From Fistularia commersonii (Eukaryota > Chordata > Actinopteri > Syngnathiformes > Fistulariidae), in the NCBI GenBank assembly GCA_037954325.1, contig JBBMNZ010000007.1:6385001-6449000 (forward strand): a stretch of 64,000 bases of DNA, in the 5' to 3' direction. Below the pieces are notes generated by a model. It saw only the letters and a program-made list of their open reading frames with translations. It ran no database searches and had not been told where the DNA came from. The translations under genes and the position numbers were made by a program. Positions 44,068-55,700 of this stretch are shown in pieces (position 1 is the first letter of the stretch; each line of letters opens with the position of its first letter).

Positions 44068-44994
44068 CTGGAGGACCGGGAGATGCGGGTCACATTCGTA
44101 CCGTTTACCTTTAGCCACCTAGCTGCAGCCAGTTAGCTTAGCGCATCACGTTTACGTGCGCCCCCTAACATCCGACAGCGCTAGGCAACTACAACAACAG
44201 TAAGCTATTGTCAAGCGCTGCAAACAACTTCTGGCACGTGCACGCATGCACGAGGTCCTTCTATGAGCACATTTCAAAACTCACTCCTCCGTGATGCTAA
44301 TCATGTTTTTGCTGCTTTAGCTTTGTAATCCACTTTTAGCGCACACGTTATCACTCAAGTTCCACTGCTGTCGTAATCGACTTTTGATTGATCTCGTGAC
44401 TCCTAGATTTGTTTGGGATCCATAAATCTGACCGAGGCCACAAATCCTATCACTTTGTTGTAACACTACTAGGTTACCTCTGTTATTACTGGGTTGTAAT
44501 TGTTTTATTTTTCTCACCAGGTGAGAACTTATTACAAGTCATTTCTAGTTAATGGGTTATAACCCCGATTACCTTTGGTGACGTAGTACAGGACGGCGTT
44601 GCGGCGTCGGCCCAGGACGCAGCTCTCCGGCGCAGGACAGTGCGCGTGGAAGCAGTTGACGTGTTCTCGGATGGCATCGGAGTGGAAAACGGCCAGATTA
44701 CAGGAAACTGGAAGGAGGAATTAGGATGAGGGGGCGAAGGTAAACAGGAGAAGCTGTTGTTTACTCACAGTTCCTGGTGAGGCAGCAGGTGCGGCTGCAT
44801 CTCAGCGCGCTCTCCTCCCGGTGGTAGCGCAGGAGACGCGCTCCTCTTCGCAGCGATGCCTCGACGTCGACGAAGAGGCCCGGCAGGCGGCGGATCCAGC
44901 AGTTCTGGTAGTAAGATGTTGGCGAGCAACGGGGCTCGGCGCCGCGCACCAGCAGACCCAAGAGCACCGCAAGCAAGACCCGCACGGCGTCCAT
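43448..44994 (-). CDS. mansc4: mansc4: MANSC domain-containing single-pass membrane protein (3 coding exons)
   Basis: Predicted type I membrane protein of 326 residues; molecular role unknown. Residues 1-19 (MDAVRVLLAVLLGLLVRGAE) form a signal peptide. About 28-120 form a MANSC (seven-cysteine) domain with CSRTCCLTRN, SCNLAVFH and HVNCFHAHCPAPESC. A long Pro/Ser/Thr-rich stalk follows, with N-glycosylation sequons near residues 147, 245 and 249. A transmembrane helix at about 269-295 contains four consecutive Cys (MGCCCCYAVLL), and the cytoplasmic tail is basic. The start is the ATG at 44994; the frame stays open upstream but shows no domain. MANSC4 rather than HAI-1/SPINT1 or MANSC1 is inferred from having one MANSC domain and no Kunitz domain, and from adjacency to mrps35, which is also close to MANSC4 on human 12p11. 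Confidence 0.85.
44573..44707 (-). CDS. mansc4: mansc4 exon 2 (second half of MANSC domain)
   Basis: 135 bp, acceptor CCTTCCAG, donor GTAATC. It encodes SCNLAVFHSDAIREHVNCFH, then AHCPAPESCVLGRRRNAVLY and YVTK, with four of the domain cysteines. Confidence 0.92.
44769..44994 (-). CDS. mansc4: mansc4 exon 1 (signal peptide, first half of MANSC domain)
   Basis: 226 bp from the ATG to AAC T, donor GTGAGT. The encoded part ends CSRTCCLTRN, the middle of the MANSC cysteine pattern. Confidence 0.88.
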
Positions 44995-45289
44995 GGCGCC
45001 CGGCGGACATCCGATCTTGGTTGTGTTGGGTTGGGGGATGGGGGGGGGGACTTTGTACCTCTGCGGGAATAACCCCCTCCCCTCTCCGAACAGGTGTGTG
45101 TCACCTGGAGAAGGCGGAGTGATCCACCTGAGCGTGAAATTCAACCAGGAGGAGAAATAGTGCCCCTCTCCGGGCAGTCCTTCACTTTCAGGTGTTACTA
45201 CCATGTAATAAACAGATCCATCGCCCTTGTTGAAATGTGAGTGAGAGGGTGAATGCTTTTCATGAATGATTATTTGAGATGTGTGAATG

Positions 45290-46724
45290 TGAGAGAATGC
45301 AACCCCAGGGAGGCATAAGCCAGCGTCCCTCTGAGGCGGTCCCAGGCCCGGGTTACTACAGAGGGTCACGGCTGGAAAGGCCTCCTGTGTTGTGCCCAAA
45401 AAAACAAAAACAATGGGACTCAAACCTAGGACTTGTATGCTGGATAGGTGGAGGCCGGGATTAACAACGACCGCCAATGGTAACGATAACCTGCAGGGTG
45501 CCGGTGGAAATTTGGCGATTGCGGGTCGAAGAAGGAGAGGAGGAATGCGTGTTTGGAAGCAGAAAGAGAAGAGGAAAGGCAAGAGTCTGGGGCTGAGAGT
45601 AGGGACTTTGAATACTGGGAAAATGACAGGAAAAGGTAGAGAGTTGGTCGACACGATGTGGAGAAGGAAGGTGGAGACACTGTGTGTCCAGGAGACCTGG
45701 TGGGATGGTAGTAAGGCTACAAGCTGAGGAGCAGGTTTTAAGTTGTTACTGACATGAAGAGAGAGTAGTTATCTTGAAAGTGTTTGTTAGGAATGTTTTG
45801 GGGGTGAAGGGGTGTCAGACTTCTCATTCTAAACTGGAAATGGAAGTTGTGATGCTCAATGTTGTTAGTGGCTGTGCCCCACAGGTGGGAGGTGAGTTAG
45901 AGAAGGAGAGGTTCTGGAGTGAGTTAGATGAAGCGATGCAGGATATCCCCAGGGATAACAGAGTGGTAATTGGTGCAGACTTCAATGGACATGTTGGTGC
46001 AGGCAATAGAGGTGATGACGAAGTGATGGGAAGATTTGGTAGCATGATAGGAACATATGGTAGTAGACTTTGCAAAAAGGATCAAAATGGTGAATTAGTG
46101 AATACTTTTTTCCAGAAAAGATGGGAACATAGGGTAACTTAAGAGTGGAGGTAGGAGCACACAGGTAGACTACATCCATAGACGAGGTAATGTGAGGGCG
46201 ATCAAAGTAGACTGCAACGTAGTGGTAGGTGAGAGTGTAGCCAGACAGCACACGATGGCGGTTAATAGGATGACTTTGGTGACAGGAAAAATGAAAAGGA
46301 TAAAGGCAGAGCAGGGGACAAAGTGGTGGAAACTGAACAGGGAGGCGTGTTGTATGGTTTTCAGGGAGGATCTTAAAGATGACTGGACAACTGCGGGTAA
46401 TGTGTTCAGGGAGACAGGTAGCAGAGTACTTGGTCTGTCACCTGGAAGGAGCTAAAGAGATTTGTAGGTGGAATCAGGAAGTACAGGAGTATGTACAGAG
46501 AGAGAAGCTAACAAAGAAGAAGTTGGAGACTGACGGGAAAGACACAAGCAGACAGGAGGTGCAGCGCAAGGTAAAGGTGGCAAAGGGCACATGATGACTT
46601 GTATGCATCGTTGGACAGTAACAAGGGAGAGAATGATTTATCCCGGTTGGCAAAACAGAGACAGGGATGTAAAGGGATTCAGGTGATATAGGATAGAGGG
46701 AAATGCATTGACGGACGCAGGAAG
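45290..46724 (+). mobile_element. RTE-like non-LTR retrotransposon, 5' part with endonuclease domain
   Basis: Decayed frames read GLRVGTLNTGKMTGKGRELV, VETLCVQETWWDGSKATS, VMLNVVSGCAPQVGGELEKE, VVIGADFNGHVGAGNRGDD and SVARQHTMAVNRMTL, the apurinic-type endonuclease with its QET and ADFNGH boxes. It continues with KWWKLNREACC and the linker before RT. Several stops and frameshifts make it inactive. Its RT half resumes at 47679 after an insertion. Plus strand, between mansc4 and tead4. Confidence 0.85.
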
Positions 46725-47117
46725 ATTGAGGAGACTGACCCCGTTTGGTGGCTCCTCAAGACCTACCAGTCTACGGTAGCCAGTGCGCTTCTCTTTGCAA
46801 TAGTGTACTGGTGGGGTGGTGCCGGGACTGACGGGGTCAACAGGCTCAACAAGCTGGTGAGGATAGGCCACTTGGTGGTATCGACAAGCTGCGGCTGATG
46901 GGCAGCTCTTTCAGCAGACAGCTCATCCCATCTGATGCCGAATCCAACGCTTCAGACACTCCTTTGAGCCAACGGCCATCAGATTGTACAACAGCACTCT
47001 GGACAGCGCACAACCCTGACTGACCGCAGGTGCATCTGTGCTAACACTACCTCACTCACATTCACACAGGTGAGGTACAAACAAATTTCCCCTATGGGGA
47101 TCGATAAGGTATTATTA
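46725..47117 (+). mobile_element. fragment of a second LINE (Rex1/L2-like) inserted in the RTE-like copy
   Basis: Reads DPVWWLLKTYQSTVASALLF, AIVYWWGGAGTDGVNRLNKL and VRIG, the C-terminal region of fish Rex1/L2-type reverse transcriptases. It ends with AAATTTCCCCTATGGGGATC GATAAGGTATTATTA, the typical 3' tail. 5'-truncated, hence dead on arrival. Confidence 0.7.
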
Positions 47118-47678
47118 TGAGGTCGGACCCAGCACCAGCACAAGAGTGGATTACCACGTTTACACAGAAGGAGGTCCAGGATAGACAAACACTGGGCTGG
47201 ACAGGTAGCACCGCACGGCTGGGTGTTGAGCTGCATTGAGGGTCCTGCCATCCAAACTTGTCCGAGGGGTGCCTGGTTTGCCAAGCGGGAGGTGCTGCCA
47301 TAAACCAACAAGAAGGACAAACGGGGATCGAGGCAAAATCAGGGGATTGGTGGCCATGTGGGATGTGATGGTTTGCAACACCAAGAGGAAAGAACAAGGG
47401 ATGCAGTTGAGTGTACGGGAGCACGAAGGGTACACCAATGTTATTGGACCGCATAAAGGGCACGCATGACCATGAATGCCCGGGAAACAGAGCAAGTGCA
47501 GATGACCCAGCAACAAGGGAGGGCAAAGCTCCAGCTTTTAAGCTCTCACTGATTGCCGGTAACAAGCACCAGCTGTGCTCCTCCCCAACACATGCCCATG
47601 GCAGGTGTGCTGCCACAGCGGCAGGAAAGCAAACAACCAACACAAGCCAAACCCTAACAAGGGGGATGAAATACCTGT
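47118..47678 (-). mobile_element. inserted repeat of unnamed family (LTR-like), copy 2
   Basis: The reverse complement shares CGGCAATCAGTGAGAGCTTA AAAG and neighbouring CACAGCTG with the insert at 21584-22317, and its end GTAATCCACTCTTGTGCTGG aligns with the end of that insert. It is antisense to the RTE-like host copy, as is copy 1. Confidence 0.45.
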
Positions 47679-48547
47679 CTGAGGGAGCTGCACTGTGCCT
47701 TTGTAGACCTAGAAAAAGCATATGACAGAGGGCCAAGAGAGGAATTATGGTATTGTATGAGGAAGTCTGGAGTGGCAGAAAAGTATGTTTGACTGGTGCA
47801 GGACATGTATGCAAACCATGAGACAGTGGAGTGTTGTGCTGTAGGTGTGAAAGAGAAGTTCAAGATAAAAGCGGGACTTCCTCAGGGATCAACCCGGAGC
47901 CCCTTCTTGTTTGCAGTAGTGATGGACAGGCTGACAGATGAGGTTAAACAGGAACCTCTATGGACCATGATGTTTGCAGATGACATGATTCGTAGTGAGA
48001 GCAGAGACCAGGTGGATGAACATCTAGAGAGGCGAAGGTATGCTCTGGAAAGGAGAGGAATGAAAGTTAGTCGCAGCAAGACAGAATATATGTGTGTGAA
48101 TGAGAGGAACCCGGGTGGAAGGGTGAGGCTGCAGGAAGCAGAGATAAAGAAAGTGGAGGATTTTAAGTAGTTAGGGTCAACAGTCCAGAACAATGGAGAG
48201 TGTGGAAAAGGTTGGAGCGGGTTGAGAAAAGTGACAGGGGTGATATATGATAATAAAAGGACAGGCATACAAGACCGTGGCGAGACCAGTGGTATGGTTT
48301 GGAGACAGTAGGCATTGAAGAAAAGACAGGAGGCAGAGCTGGAGGTAGCAGAGAGGAAGATGTTGAGGTTTTCTTTGGGAGCGATGAGGATGGATAGGAT
48401 CAGGAATGAGTCCATCAGAGGGATGTTTTGGAGATATCATCAGAGAGGCCAAGGAGGAGATTAATGGATGCAGTGAAAGAGGACATGAGGTTAGTTGGTA
48501 AGAGAGAAGGAGGCTTATTCCCTGAGGTGGCCCCTCGAGGGAAAATG
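47679..48547 (+). mobile_element. RTE-like retrotransposon, reverse-transcriptase 3' part
   Basis: Reads FVDLEKAYDRGPREELWY, AGLPQGSTRSPFLFAVVMDR, the catalytic MMFADDMIRSESRDQVDEHL, then RRYALERRGMKVSRSKTEYM and CVNERNPGG. It ends in GAGGTGGCCCCTCGAGGGAAA. About 470 bp of RT present at 32415-32885 in the other copy is missing here, replaced by the insertions at 46725-47678. Confidence 0.85.
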
Positions 48548-48955
48548 AGAGAACGGTGAGTGAAGAGTTGTATGTCTTTATATGATGTGTAAATGAGAAG
48601 CTGAAGGACTTTACGAAACAGGGTCCATGACTGGAGAATGAATGAATGAATAAATGTTTACCTCACCCGTGGGCCTGTTTGACCAGTGATATGGGCATCC
48701 AATCCCTGACCTGAAATTGTTATTTACATAAAAAAAAGCAAGCATTCTATCCAATTAACATCCAGCTTAGTTTTGACCATTGAGCCGGTGGGGTGAGAGC
48801 GAACCCCATACCTGCCTGACAGGAGAGACGAGGACAAACTACAGTGTTGTCTTTTGGCCATCAGATGGCAGCAAAAGCCAGCACTTTCCAGACAGACACC
48901 CCAAGTCAGTGGGCTGAGTGTCCGACGTAATCAATCAATCAACCAATCAGTCAAC

Positions 48956-48961
48956 TTTATT
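48956..48961 (-). promoter_or_regulatory. candidate tead4 polyadenylation signal
   Basis: Minus-strand AATAAA about 700 bp after the tead4 stop codon, the first good match downstream and just before the retrotransposon block. The implied 3' UTR would contain two CA/GT microsatellites (49134-49153, 49377-49408). Cleavage position is not established. Confidence 0.4.
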
Positions 48962-49133
48962 GATAATCGTCTGGATGACAGCAGAGGTCTTTTAAAACGA
49001 TGGAGCTTGGTTTGTCGGGACGTCGACTCCGCGGGACGAAACGGAGACCTACCGCGGCCGTGGTGGTGGTGGTGGTGGGGGGGGGGGACACTGGGTCAAA
49101 GATGGTCGCCATTTTCCTGGAAACCCCCCCCCC

Positions 49134-49153
49134 ACACACACACACACACACAC
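49134..49153. repeat. (CA)n microsatellite
   Basis: About 10 CA units, after a poly-G/poly-C pair (49077-49088; 49126-49133), in the presumed tead4 3' UTR. Confidence 0.9.
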
Positions 49154-49373
49154 AAAAAAACTTTGTAAGGAACTTTTTTTTTCCTTCTTCTCGCGGCTCA
49201 CAGGTCCAGGTTTGGTTCAAGTTAGCAGTGTTCCTCGGGGTCGGGGGGGGGTCAGGGTACAACAACACCGGCAACATTCAACAGTGGAACATCAGAACGT
49301 AAAAAGCGAAACACTGTCGCCCTCGTTGCGAGAACGTCCATTTTGGAGCCTCTTTTCTCCAGACAGGAGAAGA

Positions 49374-49376
<3 letters not shown>

Positions 49377-49408
<32 letters not shown>
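49377..49408. repeat. (CA)n microsatellite
   Basis: 16 CA units, in the presumed tead4 3' UTR. Confidence 0.95.
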
Positions 49409-49412
<4 letters not shown>

Positions 49413-49659
49413 GAATTACAAAAAACAACAACAAAACCAACTGATATCTGTGAAGGATGTGCAAAAAGGGGGGGCGCGGCCCATTGGCCGTTTCCTTTAG
49501 GGGTCAGTAGGTGGTACCGTGAGGACAACCTTCGAGTGAATCACGGTATCTTCAGCCCCCCCCCTTCAACAGTTGTACATCAACCTCTTCCTCAGTAGTG
49601 AAAGTCTTCCCGTGTTTGGGGAATCCAACCCGCATCCCATCCACCGCCTCCCGATGGCG

Positions 49660-49773
49660 TCAGTCTTTGACCAGCCGGTAGATGTGATGTTGGGCGCCGT
49701 GCTCGCTGGTGGACACCTCGAAGACGTAGGCCACGCACAGCAGGGTCTCCAGGGTGTCTCTGTTAGTCACCAC
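49660..49773 (-). CDS. tead4: tead4 last exon with stop codon
   Basis: 114 bp including TGA. It encodes VVTNRDTLETLLCVAYVFEV then STSEHGAQHHIYRLVKD, the canonical TEAD C-terminus. The acceptor is CCGTCCAG. Confidence 0.97.
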   Translation of the reverse strand: MVTNRDTLETLLCVAYVFEVSTSEHGAQHHIYRLVKD

Positions 49774-52700
49774 CTGGACGGAGGACAGAGGGGATTCATT
49801 CAGTAATTCAATTTTCTACAGGGTCACGGGGGGGGCGGAGCCTATTCTAGCCGTGATTGGCCGAGAGGTGGCGTTCACCCTGGATCCATCGTGGGGCCAC
49901 TGATAGAAACACACAACTATTCACCCTTATTCGAACCTCATATGGAGATACACAATAATTCACATGTAGGCCTTTAAATTCTCTCAGTCTCCATGTCACG
50001 CAGTGCATGATGGGAAAAAAAGCATCCCACCCCGGTTGTTCCTCTGCACGGGAGCGCAGAACTAGCTTGTTAAATCGTGCCACTTGTTGCCTGTTGTAAA
50101 ATGATTCGATGCAGTCGGCTCACGAAATAATATGTACGTGCACGTGGCGCGCACATCAATTTGTGAGCTGCCCCTGGTCAAAATGAGCTAAATCGGTCCA
50201 TTGAGGGAGCTAATGACATGCTGCCACGCCGCCGCCAGCGTGGGCTCAATATGGCCATTGTTCCTTTGCAGGAAGAACGCGGCCACCGTCGAAACGGACA
50301 CCCATGCCTTTGAACCCCCCGTGCTGAGGACCAGCCTGTTGCTATGGCGATACACCCCGACCCCGCTCTATCCCCGCCCTCCCCCACCCAAAGTCTTTCT
50401 AAGGAGCACGTCAACACTTTGAGAAGAAATAGCGGCGGAGTGGACAAAAAAAAAAATCGTATTCTATAAACGGCTAACATTTAGCAAAGTGATAAATGGT
50501 TAGCTTAGCATCGGTGTTTTGTCAGTTCCGGGCACCAGCTAGCACACTGCTGAGACATTTATTTACATTTTGTGTTTCTAACCAGCAAAGACCACCTGTT
50601 TGAGGCGATATCCGAACACTTTTTTTGTCTCACAGGAAGCGAGAGGTCAGCTGACCTCCCGTCGGACGCACCTGCAGGATGGTGAAGTTCTCCAGCACGC
50701 TGTTCATCATGTACTTCTCAGGCAGGTGCTTGAGTTTGTGGATGAAGTTGATCATGTACTCGCACAGCGGCGAGCGGTGGATCCGGAACACGTAGCGTCC
50801 GTTCTCGAAGCGGGCGTATTCCGTCTGGGGGGGAAAAAACGTGATACGTTCCGTACGTTACACATTATATACGCACTAAACCCCGATTGGGATGAACGTC
50901 TATGGGATAATCCGGGATGTGTGTGATATAACACACCCTAATGCTGACATGACAACACACACATCTCCCGTGACAACTGCAATCACATTATCAGCCATTA
51001 AATATCATCATGTGGCAGACGGCTCAACCGTGGGATGTGTGTTGATATTGCGCAATCCATCAGCATGACGATATCTCTCGCAGGAAGCGGCGCAGCTAGC
51101 GTGGGGCTACTCGGGTTTTGTTTTTTTAATGATATTTTTATATTTCCGCAATCCTCCGCTGCAGCGGTTTTTTTTTTTTAAAAAGAAAACAAAAAAAAAA
51201 AACAAGAAAATTGTCTTTATGGAAGGGTTATAGTTACAACTTTATATACACTAAGCATCTGTTGCTGTTTGCTATTGGATTTTCATCTTTCAGGCCAACT
51301 GGTGGAAAAGCTCGGACAGAACCCGGCTCAACGCCGGCGGCCTTCTGCCTCAACCGGTTGGGCAGGAGAGGCTGAGGCTGGTTAACAGTTTCTCAGTTTC
51401 TGGTTAACAGTTTCTGGGCCCTTGTTAATAAGTGTGTAGCAACTGGTTTTGGGACTGAGTAGGGACAGTCCGGGAGATATTCAGATATTTGAATTCCAGG
51501 ATCACTTTTTTTTTGCACCAGTGTGAAGATCGGTTTCTCCGGAGTGTCAGGAATGGCCCCCGCCGAAAAAAACAAACCGTCCGAACCGCGCGATCCTCCG
51601 TATCTCCATCTTACCTCCACCTTCTCCACCACCTGCTTGCCGAAGGAGCAGACCTTGGTGGATGAGGTGATGATCATGTTCTCGGCGCATTCGTACTGGC
51701 TGGAGACGCCGTAGAAGAAGCTGCTGTCGTCCTGTAGGTTCACGCTCAGGTCCGCCTGGAAGAGGAGCAGAAAAGATCTGAATGGCAGTCTCACTCGGAG
51801 GACTCCGGACCGGCTGGTTGTTCAGATGTTCTCCGGGGCCATGCACAAAGCTCCATTGTTGACACTCCGGCCTCAAGCGTTCCCGGTTTGTTGTGAATTC
51901 TTGGAACGCCACCTGAGATCCGGGCTTGGTCCTCATCTGGACCCGGTTCCTACTTGCGGCTGAAGGTCTAATCTGATCAGCGTTAGCCGTTAGCCAGCTG
52001 GGCAGTCCTACCCTTCCCCCGTTGGGCCCTTGTCTCCTAATGGACCATTGAGACGCCGCCCAGCCTCCTCGTCTCTTCGCCGCGTCGTTCATCTTCATCC
52101 CGCGCCGGCGTAATTCCTCTATTTGTCTTCATCCCCGAGGCGCGCTGACCCTCCCCTCACCGCCGTTCCCTGCCTCGCTAACAGCCTGCGAGGGAATTCA
52201 TCCAATTACAATCAGCAGCGCGCCATTGGTTGATTGGATCATGGCGGGCGGGCCGGCTGTGTAACAATTTAACAGCGCCGGCGCAAATCGGATTCCCCCG
52301 GCACTTCAAAGGCGTGAGACAATCTGTTAGGACAGGGCCGACGGCGGCGAGGAGGTGAGAGGGCGAGGCAGGGCGGGGGGGTTGGCGAGGGGAGGGGCGG
52401 GGCAGCCGGTGGCCAGGAGAAGGGACGCGCTGGAAATCCAATCTAGACTACCATAGCTTTGGAGTTGGGCCGTCGGCCTGTCACCGTCGCCATGCCAACC
52501 TGCGCCTCGACACCCCCCCGAGTCACCGCCGTGTCACAAAGGCGGCATCGAGCCCCCCCCCCTCCCCTCCAGATCCCCCTTTTATGATTGCGCAAACCAG
52601 GTTAGCGGTTTTCAGATGTGTCGAGGATTTCATTTGGCGTCTGTTCCTCGCCGCGGGGGCCCTCGCCCTTCTTGTCCTTCCTACTCTGGCGCCACTGTTG

Positions 52701-55700
52701 AAATGTTTGGTGAGGGATGCCTCGAGAACGGGAGACCCCCCCCCCCCCCCAAAAAAAAACGCCAAACCTCATCGCCCACCCCCGGCCTTGGGATCCTATA
52801 AGATGAGGCGGTTATGAGCTTGTCGGGAGTTGAATGTGTCACAACTGTTGACTCGGCCATGAATCAACGGTTACACGCCGTCCCTTTCTCTTGTTCACAC
52901 TACCTCCGTCTCTATTTCTATCTATCTTTTTTATTACTGCCTCGCTCTTTTTTCCCCCCCTTTGCCACTCGCCCCCAGAAACCGAATGCCACGGGTTCGG
53001 GCCAGCTGCTCTTCCAGAAGACGACCACTTCCAACGGCGGTGAATGTCTCTTATCTTTGCCCAGTAAATAACGTGGAAGTGGAACATGTGAGAAGGGCAG
53101 TGCCATACATACAAATCCATCGGGTGACATGAGATGGCACGGCTTTGACCCTGACATTTATAGCCTCCGGCGCTCCCGTCAAAGCGCACGTATATCATAC
53201 AATTACCCTACAACGCGGCTAACAAGCCAGGCTAAGAGATCGCTAGCTAGGAGGCTACAAACAGGTGGAAAAGATACATTGCACCTGGGGAAACGTCTTG
53301 CAAGCTTTCCCTCCACGTGTTGTTACTAACCAGCACATCATGCTAACAACACCAGGAGGACTCTTGCCAAGTGCAGTTTTGGGACCTCCCATGCAGTAAG
53401 TCTTGAAATGAAAGTAAACAAACAAACAAACACACGTACACACAGAGGGCATTAGAAGATTCCTTGCCCGATTTGACATTGGGGAAGTGGGCGGGGCTAG
53501 TTGGGGCCAGTGGGCTCGGCCACCCGGCACAGAAACCTGCAGGTCGGTGGCAGTCAATCATACATGTTTGAATTTCTGAGACAACTAAATTGGGTGGCCG
53601 GGCTGCTATATAGAATAGGAGGAAGTATCAAAGAGGAGTGGGGCCAAACTGGACCACAGTAACAGAGGACAGTCTCCATATGTGGCCCTCGGATGGACCG
53701 GTCCAGGATGAACCCTTCTCCTCCAATGCCGGCTGGAAGAGGCTCCACCCCCCCCCGAACCAGAGTGCATGAATGAATGAATGTTTGGACCCTGGGTGTT
53801 CGGAAGAGCAAACATCACCCTCTCTCTGCTGGAGGGGTAGATTGGAGTCCCTGGGGCTACATGTCCCTTCAAGACTTTGTCAAAGGGTATCATCAGCGTA
53901 GAGTCTCACCTCCTGGCTCAGCGCGTACCCTCATCCTCCCCTGAACCACAAAACACGCCGCATCTCGATGTGCGGCGGTGGGTCGCGGATGGCGGCGTTG
54001 TGTGCTTGTGTGTGTGTGTGGTGGTGTGGGGGGGTATCTATAAATAAATGCGTGCATGTTGGGGGGGGCAATGACTGTTGGACTCAGTCTAATAGCATAG
54101 GGACAGGTGCTCGGGCTCACATTTCCCCTGGTGAAAGATCAGGCCTGCCACTCTCCCCAAGGCTGCTGTCACATACAATCACACACACGCACACACACAC
54201 ATCAGAGAAATACACAAATGCACCCGAACCAAAAGCATCAATGCCCTTTTTTGCAAACATGTAAGCCACCAATCGGGTTGTCAGACGGCGGCTCTCCGTC
54301 CAATCAAATGCCAAAGTTGTCCTTCAGGTCTTTTGACCTCGATGCGCCAGCCATCGCAACGCACTTAGCGCTGCTAGAACATTAGCGGCCAACAGGTGCT
54401 ACAAAACATTAACAGGATTATTTCCTGAACTCTGGCGGACATGCGGACTGATGATGAACAAAACTTAACACACACAAACACACGTGCGCCGATGGGCTTC
54501 GGCATGAGTAAAAAAGGGGGTTGTGACGGAACCCTGTGAATTAACGGTTTGAAAATGGAGGACAGCCTTGGATTTACGCCGGGTGTCAACGTGTGCGAAC
54601 GATGCTTTACCCAGAATTTGACCAGAAAGAAAGCGTTGTGCGGCCCTTTATCGAAGAGCTCCTTCAGCCCGCCTTTCTTCTCCGGGAACTTGTCGTAGAT
54701 CTGCCGGATGTCCACGGACTCCAGATAGGGGTCGCCGTAGCTGGGGTTGGACTGGCCGATGTGCACGAACAGGTGTTTGTTAAACTGGAGACACATGGAA
54801 GTAAGAAAAGGTGAACGTCGGGGGAGGTACTCATAGACGAACCTTCCGCATCTTGCGCACTCATTCACCACCTGAGGATGATGATCTACGAAATAAACCC
54901 ATCTTGAGCCAGTGATTGGCTCAAGATGCGTGTGCTTTCTTTTAAGGGCTCCTCATATCAAATTAGCTAGCTTGTCAAATGACACAAAAGTGTCCGATGG
55001 GCGTGACACATTGGCAGTGGCGCGTATGTCTAGGCAAGACCTCGTCTGATTCTCTCGGTTTCCGAGTCCACTCACGGTCTCTGGGTCCTGGGGTTGCTCC
55101 AGGAAGGCGGAGAACTCGAGCATTCGGAGCTTGGAGCCGGCGATGCTTCGACCCTGCCAAGGCGGGGCGCCGGGCGACATGGAGAGCCCGGCTGTGCTTT
55201 CGTAACCTGGATAGGTGCACGAGGGTGGGGGCGGAGGAAGCGAGTGCAAAAGCGTGTGATTCCAGTGCTCCCCGAGGTTCGTGCGATTTCTTTTTTTTGC
55301 TTTAATTTTTCTCTGCCGGTCAGGGGCTACGTCATCGCCTCGCCAACCTGACAGCCTTCTGTCAACGCGGCAGGATACAGCAAGAGCACCCACCTGCTAT
55401 GGGGGCCGGGCCAGACGCCTGCATGGCGTAACTCTGCTGGGAGAAGGGCTTAATGCTGGACAGACGAGACAGACGAGAGGGAGAGGCATGTTATGCACCG
55501 TCTCTGCCTCATGACCCCATCTCACATACTAATTGGACCGCCTGACCTCTAAAGACGCTGGGGGCAGAGCGACATGCCGGATGTCAGACAGCTGAGGCCT
55601 CCTCTTTGTAATCGTGCTGGTATACTTGCATTTGCGTCTCAGATATAGCTTCAAACGTGCGCGGCGATGACCGATCGGGGCGAGCGACGGATACAACCCC

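Noticed and set aside
45003..45654. Upstream extension of the mansc4 exon 1 reading frame (up to 297 codons)
   Set aside because: The signal peptide begins at the ATG at 44994, and upstream sequence overlaps the antisense RTE-like element; the frame is open by chance.
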